DNA of 8,367 nt from an uncultured Chlorobiales bacterium (GTDB lineage: Bacteria > Bacteroidota > Chlorobiia > Chlorobiales > Chlorobiaceae): positions 1-8,367 of the forward strand of contig CAIUQW010000171.1 of the NCBI GenBank assembly GCA_903901395.1, written 5' to 3'. The position numbers and the translations under genes are program-made. Under the pieces are notes generated by a model, which ran no database searches, was not told the DNA's origin, and saw nothing but the letters and a program-made list of their open reading frames with translations. Shown in pieces: positions 1-6,522 of the stretch (its first letter is position 1; each line of letters opens with the position of its first letter).

Positions 1-1562
1 ACGACGTAGAAGTCCGACAGCTCCTTGCCCTCGGCGGTCAGCGGCGTTTCGCCCTGGTTGATGCGGTGCGCGTTGACGACGATCATCGACTCGGCGGCCT
101 GCCGGAAGATTTCGGTGAGGCGCACGGTTGGAATCGCCTCCGACGAGATCAGGTCCGAGAGCACCGCGCCGGGGCCGACCGACGGGAGCTGATCCACGTC
201 GCCGACAAACACCACCGCCGCGCGGTCGGGAATCGCCGCCACCAGCTTCTGCATCAGCGTCACGTCTACCATCGAGGTTTCGTCCACCACCACGAACGAA
301 GCGTCGAGCGGGTTGCCGCGTCCGCGCTTGAAGTCGAAGGCCTGCGGATCGAATTCGAGCAGCCGGTGGATCGTCTTGGCCTCGATGCCGGTCGATTCGG
401 TGAGCCGCTTGGCCGCGCGTCCGGTGGGAGCGCAGAGCGCCACGGAGACCTTTTCGCGCATGAGCACCGAGAGGATCGCCCGCAGAATCGTGGTTTTGCC
501 GACGCCCGGTCCGCCGGTGATGATCGACACCTTGCTTGCCAGCACGAGCGTCACGGCGCTGCGCTGCGACGGCGAGAGTTCGAGGCCGGTCGTCTCTTCG
601 ATCCACGGCAGCGCGTCGTGCGGGTCGAGCGTTTCCCACGGCAGGCCGCCCTGCATCAGGCGGAAGAGGCCCGAGGCGACGCCTGTTTCGGCGCGATGCA
701 GCGATTCGAGAAAGATGCAGGGCACGTCGTCGATCGTTTCGGCCACGATGCGGCGGGTCAGCTTTTCGTTCTTCACCGCTTCGGCCACGAGCGGTCGGTC
801 GATTTCGAGCAGGCGCGACGCTTCGTCGATCAGCGTCTCCTCCGGCACGGCGCAGTGGCCGCTCTGCGACATTTCGCCGAGCACGTGGCTGATGCCCGCC
901 TCGGCCCGCATCACCGAATTTTTCGCCACCCCGAGGCTCGTCGCGATGGCGTCGGCGGTCTGAAAGCCGATCCCCTCGATGTCGAGCGAGAGGCGGTAGG
1001 GATTTTCGGTCACGATGGCGATGGCCCGCTCGCGGTAGCGCCGGTAAATCTTCAGCGCCCGCGCCGTGCCGACGCCGTGCGTTTGCAGGAAAAGCATGAT
1101 GTCGCGCACCGCTTTCTGCTCCGCCCACGACTTGACGAGCATGTCGAGTCGCCTCTTCCCGATGCCGGGCACGTCAAGCAGCCGCTCCGGGTCGTTTTCG
1201 ATCACCTCGAACACCGCGTCGCCGAACTGCTCGACCAGCTTTTTGGCGAAATATCTCCCGAGGCCCTTCACCTGCCCCGAGGCGAGATAGCGCTCCTTGC
1301 CTTCGAGCGTCGTGGGCTGCACCGGCATGATCTTCGACGCCCTGAACTGCAAGCCGTGCGTGCGGTCGTTCTGCCACTCGCCGACGCACTCCATGAACTG
1401 CCCCACGGCAGGCGATGCGGCGCGGCCCACCACCGCCACCGGTTCGCGCTGCCCGGCGACGCTCACGCGCAGCACCGTGAAGCCCGACTCCTCGCTGTGA
1501 AAAGTCACCCGCTCGACTGATCCCGAGAGGCGCTCTTCATGGATGTCGGCGGGTGTTTGCAT
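1..1562 (-). CDS. recD2: RecD2-type SF1 DNA helicase (RecD/TraA family), C-terminus missing
   Basis: ATP-dependent 5'-3' DNA helicase of the RecD2 type, the cytoplasmic RecD-like enzyme that acts without RecBC. About 520 residues are visible; family members are usually 700-750, so roughly the last 200 (UvrD-like C-terminal helicase part) lie beyond base 1. In order: an N-terminal OB-like region beginning SGSVERVTFHSEESGFTVL, helix-hairpin-helix segments around residues 127-140 (VPGIGKRRL) and 190-205 (IEGIGFQTADAIA), Walker A GGPGVGKTT at 350-358 (K356), APTGRAAKRL just after it, Walker B VVVDETSMV with D427/E428, and motif III GDVDQLPSVGPG from G454. I chose the ATG at 1560-1562 because it places the family's N-terminal motif directly after the start; there is no strong Shine-Dalgarno. 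It lies 72 bp downstream of the four-helix-bundle gene with no terminator visible between, so co-transcription is possible. The long open frame on the opposite strand is a GC-bias shadow. Confidence 0.95.
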   Translation of the reverse strand, partial: MQTPADIHEERLSGSVERVTFHSEESGFTVLRVSVAGQREPVAVVGRAASPAVGQFMECVGEWQNDRTHGLQFRASKIMPVQPTTLEGKERYLASGQVKGLGRYFAKKLVEQFGDAVFEVIENDPERLLDVPGIGKRRLDMLVKSWAEQKAVRDIMLFLQTHGVGTARALKIYRRYRERAIAIVTENPYRLSLDIEGIGFQTADAIATSLGVAKNSVMRAEAGISHVLGEMSQSGHCAVPEETLIDEASRLLEIDRPLVAEAVKNEKLTRRIVAETIDDVPCIFLESLHRAETGVASGLFRLMQGGLPWETLDPHDALPWIEETTGLELSPSQRSAVTLVLASKVSIITGGPGVGKTTILRAILSVLMREKVSVALCAPTGRAAKRLTESTGIEAKTIHRLLEFDPQAFDFKRGRGNPLDASFVVVDETSMVDVTLMQKLVAAIPDRAAVVFVGDVDQLPSVGPGAVLSDLISSEAIPTVRLTEIFRQAAESMIVVNAHRINQGETPLTAEGKELSDFYV

Positions 1563-1578
1563 GGTTTGGGGTGTTGAA

Positions 1579-1607
1579 GTGGACGTTGTTGACGCGGTGG
1601 ACGTTGT
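1579..1607. repeat. 11-bp direct repeat, 18-bp period, upstream of recD2
   Basis: The plus-strand word GTGGACGTTGT occurs at 1579-1589 and again at 1597-1607. It sits in the short gap between the stop of the four-helix-bundle gene and the recD2 start. The 18-bp period is slightly under two helical turns. Function unknown; it could be a small duplication or a pair of protein-binding half sites. Confidence 0.5.
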
Positions 1608-1634
1608 GATCAAGCGCCCGCGAAAAATAGCCTT

Positions 1635-2543
1635 TTACGGTTTTGCGGCGGCAAGCTTCTGGAGCGCTTCGAGGGCGCGGTCGCACTCGGCTTCGGCTTT
1701 GCGCTTGTCGCCAAGCGACAGGGCAACGGTGCTTTTGTTGGTGTTCAGTGTCGAGAGGCGCACGATCTCGGCGTTGACGCGCATGAACTCGCCGAAGTCG
1801 GTCGAGGCTTCGCGGATGAAGACGCGGCTCTTCTTGCCGGTCATCGCGTCGAGCTTCTTCAAGGCGGCGCTGACCTTCGCCTGTTCAGCCATCATCGAGG
1901 CTTCGAGCTTTTTCTTGTCTGCGTCCGCTGCGGTGTCTATGTGGCGCGACTGGAAGAGCGCGATGTTGCGGACGGCGATTCGCGCGTCACCGGCGATTTT
2001 CTCCATCTGGGTTTTTCTCGCGTCCGGCGTGACCTTGGCGGTCAGTTTGGCGAGGTTGTCGTCGATTTTGTGCATGAGGTCGGAGCCGATGGTGCTCGAC
2101 AGGTCGAGCGCTTTTGCATTGGTGTGCTGCATGGCTGATTCGAACAGCCCGGCATCGATCTGCTGAAGCTCCGCCCACGACTTGCCGAATTTTGCGACCA
2201 GCTCCTTCTCTTTTTCGGAATCGCTTTTCACGATGCGCGTTTCGAGCTTTTTCAGGTCACGACTGACTTCGTTGGCCGCCGATTTCGACTGCTCGGCGAA
2301 GCTGGCGGACTCCTCGTCGCTTGCGGAGAGCACGGCGCTCTTCTCCTTTTCAGACGACTGCGCAAGGTTCATCCGCATATCCGCAAGCAGCGCCAGCTTT
2401 TGCGATGCGGGAGTGCCGCCGCTCATGATCGATGCATTCTGGAAATACACCGTCGCCAGCAGCGTAATCAGCGCCGTCGCCACAAGGCTCACCGCCCAAA
2501 GGATGCCTGTTTTCTTGCCCGCTGCCGCCTTCTCTGCACTCAT
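1635..2543 (-). CDS. Single-pass membrane protein with tandem four-helix-bundle (MCP-type) sensor modules
   Basis: The 302-residue protein has a short positively charged N-terminus (AAAGKKTG), one transmembrane helix at about 14-34 (ILWAVSLVATALITLLATVYF), and then ~265 residues of almost pure charged alpha-helix. Residues ~45-165 resemble the 4HB_MCP ligand-binding domain of chemotaxis receptors, including the LLADMRMNL start and a central F/W-containing helix (KFGKSWAELQQ). Residues ~180-298 look like a second, related bundle (VRNIALFQSRH... STDFGEFMRVNAEIVRLS). There is no second membrane helix, HAMP, kinase or methyl-accepting signalling domain, so the bundle would sit in the periplasm with no cytoplasmic output. 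The ATG at 2541-2543 was chosen because GGAG lies 8 nt upstream; a longer frame opening at TTG 2609 lacks such support. It is followed by recD2 on the same strand. The sensor fold assignment is fairly firm; ligand and partner are unknown, and a structural or scaffold role is possible. Confidence 0.8.
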   Translation of the reverse strand: MSAEKAAAGKKTGILWAVSLVATALITLLATVYFQNASIMSGGTPASQKLALLADMRMNLAQSSEKEKSAVLSASDEESASFAEQSKSAANEVSRDLKKLETRIVKSDSEKEKELVAKFGKSWAELQQIDAGLFESAMQHTNAKALDLSSTIGSDLMHKIDDNLAKLTAKVTPDARKTQMEKIAGDARIAVRNIALFQSRHIDTAADADKKKLEASMMAEQAKVSAALKKLDAMTGKKSRVFIREASTDFGEFMRVNAEIVRLSTLNTNKSTVALSLGDKRKAEAECDRALEALQKLAAAKP

Positions 2544-2683
2544 ATTCAATACTCCAAACGATAAAGTGTCACTGTTGACGAACCTCCCGAAAAGGTTGTA
2601 AGGCCGCAACGGGATGTTCTGAAAAGTTTATTTTGCGATAGTCGGGGAATATACAAAAGGGTAAGAACGAATTTCAGGAAAAG

Positions 2684-3220
2684 GTGAACTACCAAACGCT
2701 CTCCACGCTCGACGCGCTTGTCGACCCCTGGTTGCCGGTGATCGGGCGCGACTTTGCAGGCTATCGTAACCACTGCCGCCGGGTCTTTCTCTTCTGCTGC
2801 GCCCTGTCGAACGCGGAAGGGGAGAGCCGCCAGAAGATCGCCATCGCCGCCGCATACCACGACCTTGGCATCTGGACAGACAGAACTTTCGATTACCTCG
2901 AACCCTCCAAACGACTCGCTCGCGCCTATCTCGCTTCGACCGGCAAGCCCGAATGGGCGGACGAAATCGAAACGATGATCGAAGAGCACCATAAAGTAAC
3001 CCAGTGGACGCACAATTCAGGCTGGCTTGTCGATTCTTTCCGTCAGGCCGACTGGATCGACGTTACCCTCGGCGCAATGACCTTTGGCCTCGACCGCCGG
3101 TATATTCTGGAAATCCGCCGCCGCTACCCCAACGCCGGCTTCCATCCCGCGCTCGTCCGCCTGACCATCGAGCGGATAAAAAAGCATCCGAAAGACCCGC
3201 TGCCAATGATGAAGTGGTAA
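2684..3220 (+). CDS. HD-domain metal-dependent phosphohydrolase, stand-alone
   Basis: A 178-residue cytoplasmic protein with the HD-superfamily metal-binding pattern in the right order: H30 (YRNHCRRV), the H59-D60 pair (AAAYHDLGIW), H102/H103 (IEEHHKVTQW) and D123 (RQADWIDVTLG). HD proteins hydrolyse phosphomonoester or phosphodiester bonds, often in nucleotides or signalling nucleotides. No extra sensor or nucleotide-binding domain is present, so the substrate cannot be read from sequence. Translation starts at GTG 2684 with AGGA at 2676-2679, a slightly short spacing; the next residues are NYQTLSTLDALVD. It is divergent from the four-helix-bundle gene, sharing a ~140-bp control region, and is followed by a likely AT-rich terminator. 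Codon usage is GC-rich, unlike the methyltransferase that follows. Confidence is high for the fold and low for any particular substrate. Confidence 0.88.
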   Translation: MNYQTLSTLDALVDPWLPVIGRDFAGYRNHCRRVFLFCCALSNAEGESRQKIAIAAAYHDLGIWTDRTFDYLEPSKRLARAYLASTGKPEWADEIETMIEEHHKVTQWTHNSGWLVDSFRQADWIDVTLGAMTFGLDRRYILEIRRRYPNAGFHPALVRLTIERIKKHPKDPLPMMKW

Positions 3221-3266
3221 GGGTTTTGAGGTTGTTTCTTTGCTGGCTTTGCGCTAAATTTGCTGA

Positions 3267-3292
3267 ACAAAAAACGTTAACGCTTTTTTTGT
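3267..3292 (+). terminator. Possible AT-rich terminator after the HD gene
   Basis: An A-rich arm (ACAAAAAACG) pairs with a T-rich arm (CG, two unpaired bases, TTTTTTGT) around a TTAA loop, giving 10 pairs, mostly A-T. The T-run doubles as the U-tract of a transcript coming from the HD gene 47 bp upstream. The stem is GC-poor, so termination efficiency is doubtful. It also marks the start of the AT-rich block. Confidence 0.4.
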
Positions 3293-3365
3293 ATTCGGAT
3301 TTGATCTGGAACGACCATATGAAAGTCTGTCGAACAGGGGACAGAATATTGCCAGATCGGCAGTT

Positions 3366-3405
3366 TGATTATAAATCAGAGCCTTTTTACATAAATCGAT
3401 TTATG
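3366..3405. promoter_or_regulatory. Palindromic operator-like sites upstream of the methyltransferase
   Basis: A perfect 16-bp palindrome, CATAAATCGATTTATG, lies at 3390-3405. Just upstream, TGATT-ATA-AATCA forms a 13-bp inverted repeat (3366-3378). The half-site ATAAATC recurs at 3371-3377 and 3391-3397, exactly 20 bp apart (two helical turns), with its inverse at 3398-3404; a related ACAAATC follows at 3429-3435. Dyads phased by two turns are typical of dimeric repressor binding. The region ends about 44 bp before the methyltransferase start codon. No convincing -35/-10 pair could be placed, so the regulatory role is inferred from symmetry and position only. Confidence 0.45.
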
Positions 3406-3448
3406 CGCTACATAATCAGTATAAAAATACAAATCGGAGGTGGTAAAA

Positions 3449-4282
3449 GTGTTGTCTCGTATTAATAAATTACGTAAGAAGCTGTTTCGATTAAGATCGT
3501 ATATTTCCACGCGTGGGAAGAGTCCTGAAGCGTTGACGAATACCCAGCAATCTTTTATTATCTGGAATGCGGAAAGATTGGGTATTTCTCCGCAAGAAAG
3601 CAGAGAAAGATACTTCGCATCATGGAGCGCTGTCAATGGCGGACATGCGGGGGCTGATTATCGTTTGTATTCTGATGTATCATATAAATTGTTTCAGGTG
3701 TTTTTTAGCGATAAAGGAGATGAGGTGTATACATCGTATGAACGTCATGGCTTCCTGCACTTTTTGAGGATGTTGTCATACTCGGAGCATCGGTGGAGTG
3801 AAGATGATCTGATGGTTCGGCATTTTGAAAAATATTCTCATGTTGATATTGTTGATTATGGCTGTGGTTTGGCTCATCGTTCCCGATCGCTCGCTGACTA
3901 TCTGAAGAGTAAAGGGATTATGACTCGGTTGTTTTTGGCGGATATACCGACTGTTCGCAAAGATTTTCTGTTATGGCTGGGATTGCAATCTGATATAGAA
4001 ACGACGTTTCTGGATTGTACTGTTAGCTCGCCAATACCGCAGTTGCCCGGTTGTGATATCTGCATCGCAACTGATTTTTTTGAGCATGTTAATAATCCGT
4101 TAAATTATTTTGAAAAAATACACTCCGCGCTGAGAAAAAATGGCTTGCTTGTAACGAGTGTTTCTGATCACAAAAAAGAGTTTATGCACCTTTCGCCAAA
4201 CCTGCAACCTCTTCGTAACCGAATTCATGAACTGAAGTATGATGTGCTCGTAGAGAATGATATTTTCCGAAAAACGTTATAA
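3449..4282 (+). CDS. Class I SAM-dependent methyltransferase, AT-rich, probably acquired
   Basis: A 277-residue Rossmann-fold methyltransferase. Motif I is DIVDYGCGLAHRSRSLA (DYGCG at 136-140), the acidic end of strand 2 is in LFLADI (D165), and the motif II/III region reads CDICIATDFFEHVNNPLNYF (202-221), followed by LRKNGLLVTSVSDH. The ~130 residues before motif I are helical and match no domain I recognise. Substrate unknown; similar stand-alone enzymes often occur in surface-glycan or small-molecule loci, but nothing nearby supports either. The strong Shine-Dalgarno GGAGG (3436-3440) fixes the start: GTG at 3440 overlaps it, whereas GTG 3449 lies at normal distance, so I use 3449 (TTG 3452 is also possible). 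The gene is much richer in AT than its neighbours and abuts IS630 debris, which suggests transfer. The C-terminus may be natural, although truncation by the insertion event cannot be excluded. Confidence 0.85.
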   Translation: MLSRINKLRKKLFRLRSYISTRGKSPEALTNTQQSFIIWNAERLGISPQESRERYFASWSAVNGGHAGADYRLYSDVSYKLFQVFFSDKGDEVYTSYERHGFLHFLRMLSYSEHRWSEDDLMVRHFEKYSHVDIVDYGCGLAHRSRSLADYLKSKGIMTRLFLADIPTVRKDFLLWLGLQSDIETTFLDCTVSSPIPQLPGCDICIATDFFEHVNNPLNYFEKIHSALRKNGLLVTSVSDHKKEFMHLSPNLQPLRNRIHELKYDVLVENDIFRKTL

Positions 4283-4400
4283 ATTTATCATAGCTTTGCG
4301 CCCGTTTGCCTGTCGCTCCATACGCAGGCGATGGTGTTGTGTATCTTCCTTTCACATTTTTCGCTAAGCTCGCGATTGGTGTTTGCAAATGCTTGCTTGT

Positions 4401-4448
4401 TTGCCGTTTCAGCAACGATTGATTGCCGTTTCAGCAACGATTGATTGC
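4401..4448. repeat. 22-bp tandem duplication (2.2 copies) with hairpin
   Basis: A 22-bp unit starting TTGCCGTTTCAGCAACG and ending ATTGA occupies 4401-4422 and 4423-4444 without mismatch, followed by a 4-base partial copy. The last unit also contributes to a perfect 8-bp inverted repeat: TTCAGCAA (4430-4437), a 7-nt loop, TTGCTGAA (4445-4452). It sits where similarity to the IS630 transposase stops. The rest of the spacer from 4283 to about 4467 holds no gene I recognise, only a weak GCCTG/CAGGC hairpin at 4308-4329 without a T-tract. Confidence 0.8.
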
Positions 4449-4467
4449 TGAATTTGAATTGGGTCAT

Positions 4468-4569
4468 GGGTCGAATCGGGTGCAGGCACCGGCATCGCTG
4501 CGTATCGGAAATACGGCCAAACATCGCTTCATCATGAAACATGAGCCGGATCGGTTTCGTCTCAGTCGA
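4468..4569 (-). pseudogene. IS630 transposase DDE-domain fragment (broken)
   Basis: The frame reads STETKPIRL followed by MFHDEAMFGRISDTQ, the segment of IS630-family transposases that carries the first catalytic aspartate (usual form LFFQDEARFGRIS). Similarity fades after about 34 residues, near HPIRPM, where normally ~150 more residues follow. It is in the same frame as orfA but is separated from it by a TAA stop. The sequence that should join them (LPELLAIID, typical of the family) lies in the -1 frame and itself ends in TGA. At least two frame lesions plus a large deletion are therefore needed to explain it. The frame stays open to 4288, but that extension matches nothing I can name. Confidence 0.75.
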
Positions 4570-5076
4570 TTATGGCGAGGAGTTCCGGGAGTTTTTTCCC
4601 CGCGCTTCCCGCGCTTTCTCGTTGCTTTTCGGATGGCGCTTGTCCGTCGAGAGCTTGTGCCAGTGGTGACGGTGCAGCAGATTGTAGGTCGAAGCGAGCG
4701 CTGTTTTCCTCCCCAGTCGCGCATCGAGCGCCTGCTTGATTTCGCTGACCATCAGAATGCCGCCCTGCGCCGCCATTTCGAAGTATGGAGCGAGAAAGGC
4801 AGCCTCCTCTTCTCTGCTCATGTTCTCCCGGCGACGACCACCTGGCTTGGTTTTTTGCTCGTCGCGAATTCCTCCGGATTTAATAAAGCGCACTCTCAGT
4901 TTGCAAGCCCAACCTTTTGAAATGCCAAGAGTAAGAGCCACCTGCTCCATGGTAAAACCATGTTCAAGAGGCAAAATCACTGCCTGGGCCTGTCGCATTT
5001 CTTCGACGGTTTTCGCCTTTGCCAACAACTCTTTTGCTTTGGCCAATACCTCTTTGCCTGATGCTTTTCTTGCCAT
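4570..5076 (-). CDS. IS630-family transposase orfA (helix-turn-helix protein)
   Basis: A 168-residue protein corresponding to the N-terminal DNA-binding half of IS630/Tc1-type transposases. A first helix-turn-helix covers about 36-62 (LEHGFTMEQVALTLGISKGWACKLRVRF), a basic linker GGRRRENMS follows at 79-87, and a second winged-helix segment covers 108-142 (LMVSEIKQAL... STYNLLHRHHWHKL). The family motif DKRHPKSN is at 145-152. It starts at ATG 5074-5076 with only a weak GAGAG upstream and stops at TAA 4570-4572. Near its end lies A AAA AAC in the reading phase (4597 down to 4591), a classic -1 slippery heptamer. Shifting there yields LPELLAIID, the expected continuation, before a TGA. Alone it could still bind IS ends but cannot transpose. 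Such orphan orfA copies are often annotated merely as winged-helix proteins. Confidence 0.82.
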   Translation of the reverse strand: MARKASGKEVLAKAKELLAKAKTVEEMRQAQAVILPLEHGFTMEQVALTLGISKGWACKLRVRFIKSGGIRDEQKTKPGGRRRENMSREEEAAFLAPYFEMAAQGGILMVSEIKQALDARLGRKTALASTYNLLHRHHWHKLSTDKRHPKSNEKAREARGKNSRNSSP

Positions 5077-5201
5077 ATGCTCTCATCGTTGATTATGGGT
5101 AGAATATAGCACTCATGTTATAGAATTGGAAATATTGGCTATATTGACCTCAAAAAGAGATCGGGATTGGTTTCTCAAAGAAAAATAAAGGGCAGAGTAT
5201 C

Positions 5202-6482
5202 ATGGTTGTTTTTGAGATTCGGGTGTCGCTCTTGGGCGCCGAGCCGGGTGTATGGCGTCGGCTTCGGGTGCCGGGGGATTTTGAATTGCGGATGTTTCAC
5301 CTGGTGCTTCAGATGCTGATGGGGTGGCAGAATCGGCATTTGCATGAGTTTGTGTCGGCTGACCGGAAAAGATATGTCGATTTTGACGGTTACGAGCCGC
5401 AGGCGGATGAGCTGAATGAGAGGTTGTTTCTTTTGGCGAACCTCGTCAGTGAGGCGGGCGACAGGTGTTTGTATCTCTATGACTTCGGTGATGATTGGGC
5501 GCATGAGGTAGTCCTGGAAGCGGTGTCGGAAATCGGGCCGGAGGATGAACCGGTGTGGTGCCTCGGGGGAGCGGGCGCGTGTCCGCCGGAGGATTGCGGC
5601 GGCGTACCGGGCTATCTCGAACTGCTCGAACAGTTCAATGATTTCGATGCCATCGGGCATGACGATGCGGTCGATCTGCTTGGCGAGGATTTCGATCCTG
5701 AATCGTTCGATTGCAGTTCGTTCAACAGGCGGATAAGCGGGATGTTTGCAAAGGCTGGCGATGAGTTTCCGTCTGAGGAGGTGGATGAGGAGATTCAGTT
5801 GATCACGGATATTCAGGAGTTTCTCGCATCGGATGCGGTTCCTGAAACCGCGATGTCGGTCGTGATGCTTGACGGTTTTTTCTCGGCGCTTGCGATCCAT
5901 CCGGTCACTATCATGCCGGGCAGATGGTTGCCGTTAGTGTGGGATATGTCAGGCGAGGGCCTTCAACCCGAGTTCGCCTCGCAAAAGGATGCGGAGCGGG
6001 TGATGGGCTTGCTGCTTGCGTTCATGAATTCGGTGACGAGTCAGTTGACGCCGGTCAATGGCGATTGTGTGCCGCTCTTTCAGATCGTGCCTTTGGAATC
6101 AGAAAAAGAGAAGATGATGGCTGCGAAGGATTGGGCGGGCGGCTTTATGCTGGGGGCGACGATTGATGAAGAGGTGTGGGGCAGAACTTTTTCCGATGAG
6201 GCGGGACGTGAGTTGATGGCGCCATTCGTCATCATGTCGGGATATAGTGACGAGGAGTCTCGTATCAGCGAGGAGAGGGAAGAAGAAATCCGTGAGGAGC
6301 TGATCGATGAGATGGGGGAATGCGTTCAGGACTTGCAGAAGTTCTGGGAGCCGTGGAATACAGAATATCTCGCGCGGAACGGTTCAGGCCGGACGGCGGC
6401 GAGGGCGCAGCATCGCGTCGGGCGCAACGAACCCTGCCCGTGCGGAAGCGGCAAGAAGTACAAGCAGTGTTGCGGGAAGTAG
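5202..6482 (+). CDS. pRiA4b ORF-3-like / UPF0149 (YecA-like) / SEC-C fusion protein
   Basis: A 426-residue cytoplasmic protein with three recognisable parts. Residues 1-178 are a plasmid pRiA4b ORF-3-like domain: EIRVSLLGAEPGVWRRLRVP, FHLVLQMLMGWQNRHLHEF, YLYDFGDDWAHEV and CLGGAGACPPEDCGG are its hallmark blocks. Residues ~200-385 resemble the UPF0149/YecA family: MLDGFFSALAIHP, WLPLVWD, an FAS-containing helix with MGLLLAFMN, and KDWAGGFMLG. Residues 406-426 form a SEC-C zinc motif, VGRNEPCPCGSGKKY then KQCC, with C412, C414, C423 and C424 as ligands, as at the SecA C-terminus. UPF0149 plus SEC-C is the usual YecA layout, so this is in effect the pRiA4 domain joined to a whole YecA-like protein. 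Biochemical function is unknown; SEC-C motifs can bind zinc and contact SecB or ribosomes. ATG 5202 follows AAGGG (5188-5192). It is monocistronic, ending in a terminator 40 bp downstream. Confidence 0.9.
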   Translation: MVVFEIRVSLLGAEPGVWRRLRVPGDFELRMFHLVLQMLMGWQNRHLHEFVSADRKRYVDFDGYEPQADELNERLFLLANLVSEAGDRCLYLYDFGDDWAHEVVLEAVSEIGPEDEPVWCLGGAGACPPEDCGGVPGYLELLEQFNDFDAIGHDDAVDLLGEDFDPESFDCSSFNRRISGMFAKAGDEFPSEEVDEEIQLITDIQEFLASDAVPETAMSVVMLDGFFSALAIHPVTIMPGRWLPLVWDMSGEGLQPEFASQKDAERVMGLLLAFMNSVTSQLTPVNGDCVPLFQIVPLESEKEKMMAAKDWAGGFMLGATIDEEVWGRTFSDEAGRELMAPFVIMSGYSDEESRISEEREEEIREELIDEMGECVQDLQKFWEPWNTEYLARNGSGRTAARAQHRVGRNEPCPCGSGKKYKQCCGK

Positions 6483-6522
6483 CGTTGGTGAACTGCCAGA
6501 TGCCTGCGCAACGAATGGAAAT

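Larger units (their letters stand above)
4453..5076 (-). mobile_element. Decayed IS630-family insertion sequence remnant
   Basis: The remnant consists of an intact orfA (helix-turn-helix DNA-binding part), a frameshifted start of the DDE catalytic part, and then loss of the rest of the catalytic domain, including its later acidic residues. I could not find matching terminal inverted repeats: the left end should lie somewhere in 5077-5160 but no reciprocal sequence exists at the low-coordinate side, as expected if that end was deleted. The limits given are therefore those of recognisable transposase sequence, not the true ends. It cannot encode an active transposase. Confidence 0.8.

Noticed and set aside
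66..1520. A 484-codon open frame on the plus strand
   Set aside because: It is antisense to recD2, whose minus-strand translation has all helicase motifs. The plus-strand product is R/H/D-rich with no recognisable domain, as expected from GC-biased shadow frames.
1543..2166. Plus-strand frame of 207 codons, Ser/Ala-rich
   Set aside because: It lies antisense to the recD2 start and the four-helix-bundle gene; the minus-strand protein has a Shine-Dalgarno, a membrane helix and family similarity.
3319..3465. Possible 48-residue small ORF overlapping the methyltransferase start, with GGA upstream of its ATG
   Set aside because: There is no recognisable protein, it spans the palindromic region, and the spacing signal is weak. 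It could be a leader peptide, but nothing beyond an open frame supports it.
4288..4400. Continuation of the DDE-fragment frame (ending ...IACVWSDRQTGAKL), briefly considered as a piece of an IS1-like transposase
   Set aside because: The resemblance is short and from memory only; the frame passes through the tandem repeat, and I could not identify further motifs.
5175..5900. A 241-codon minus-strand frame
   Set aside because: It is antisense to the pRiA4 domain, which matches family hallmark blocks across the same region; the minus-strand product has no recognisable domain.
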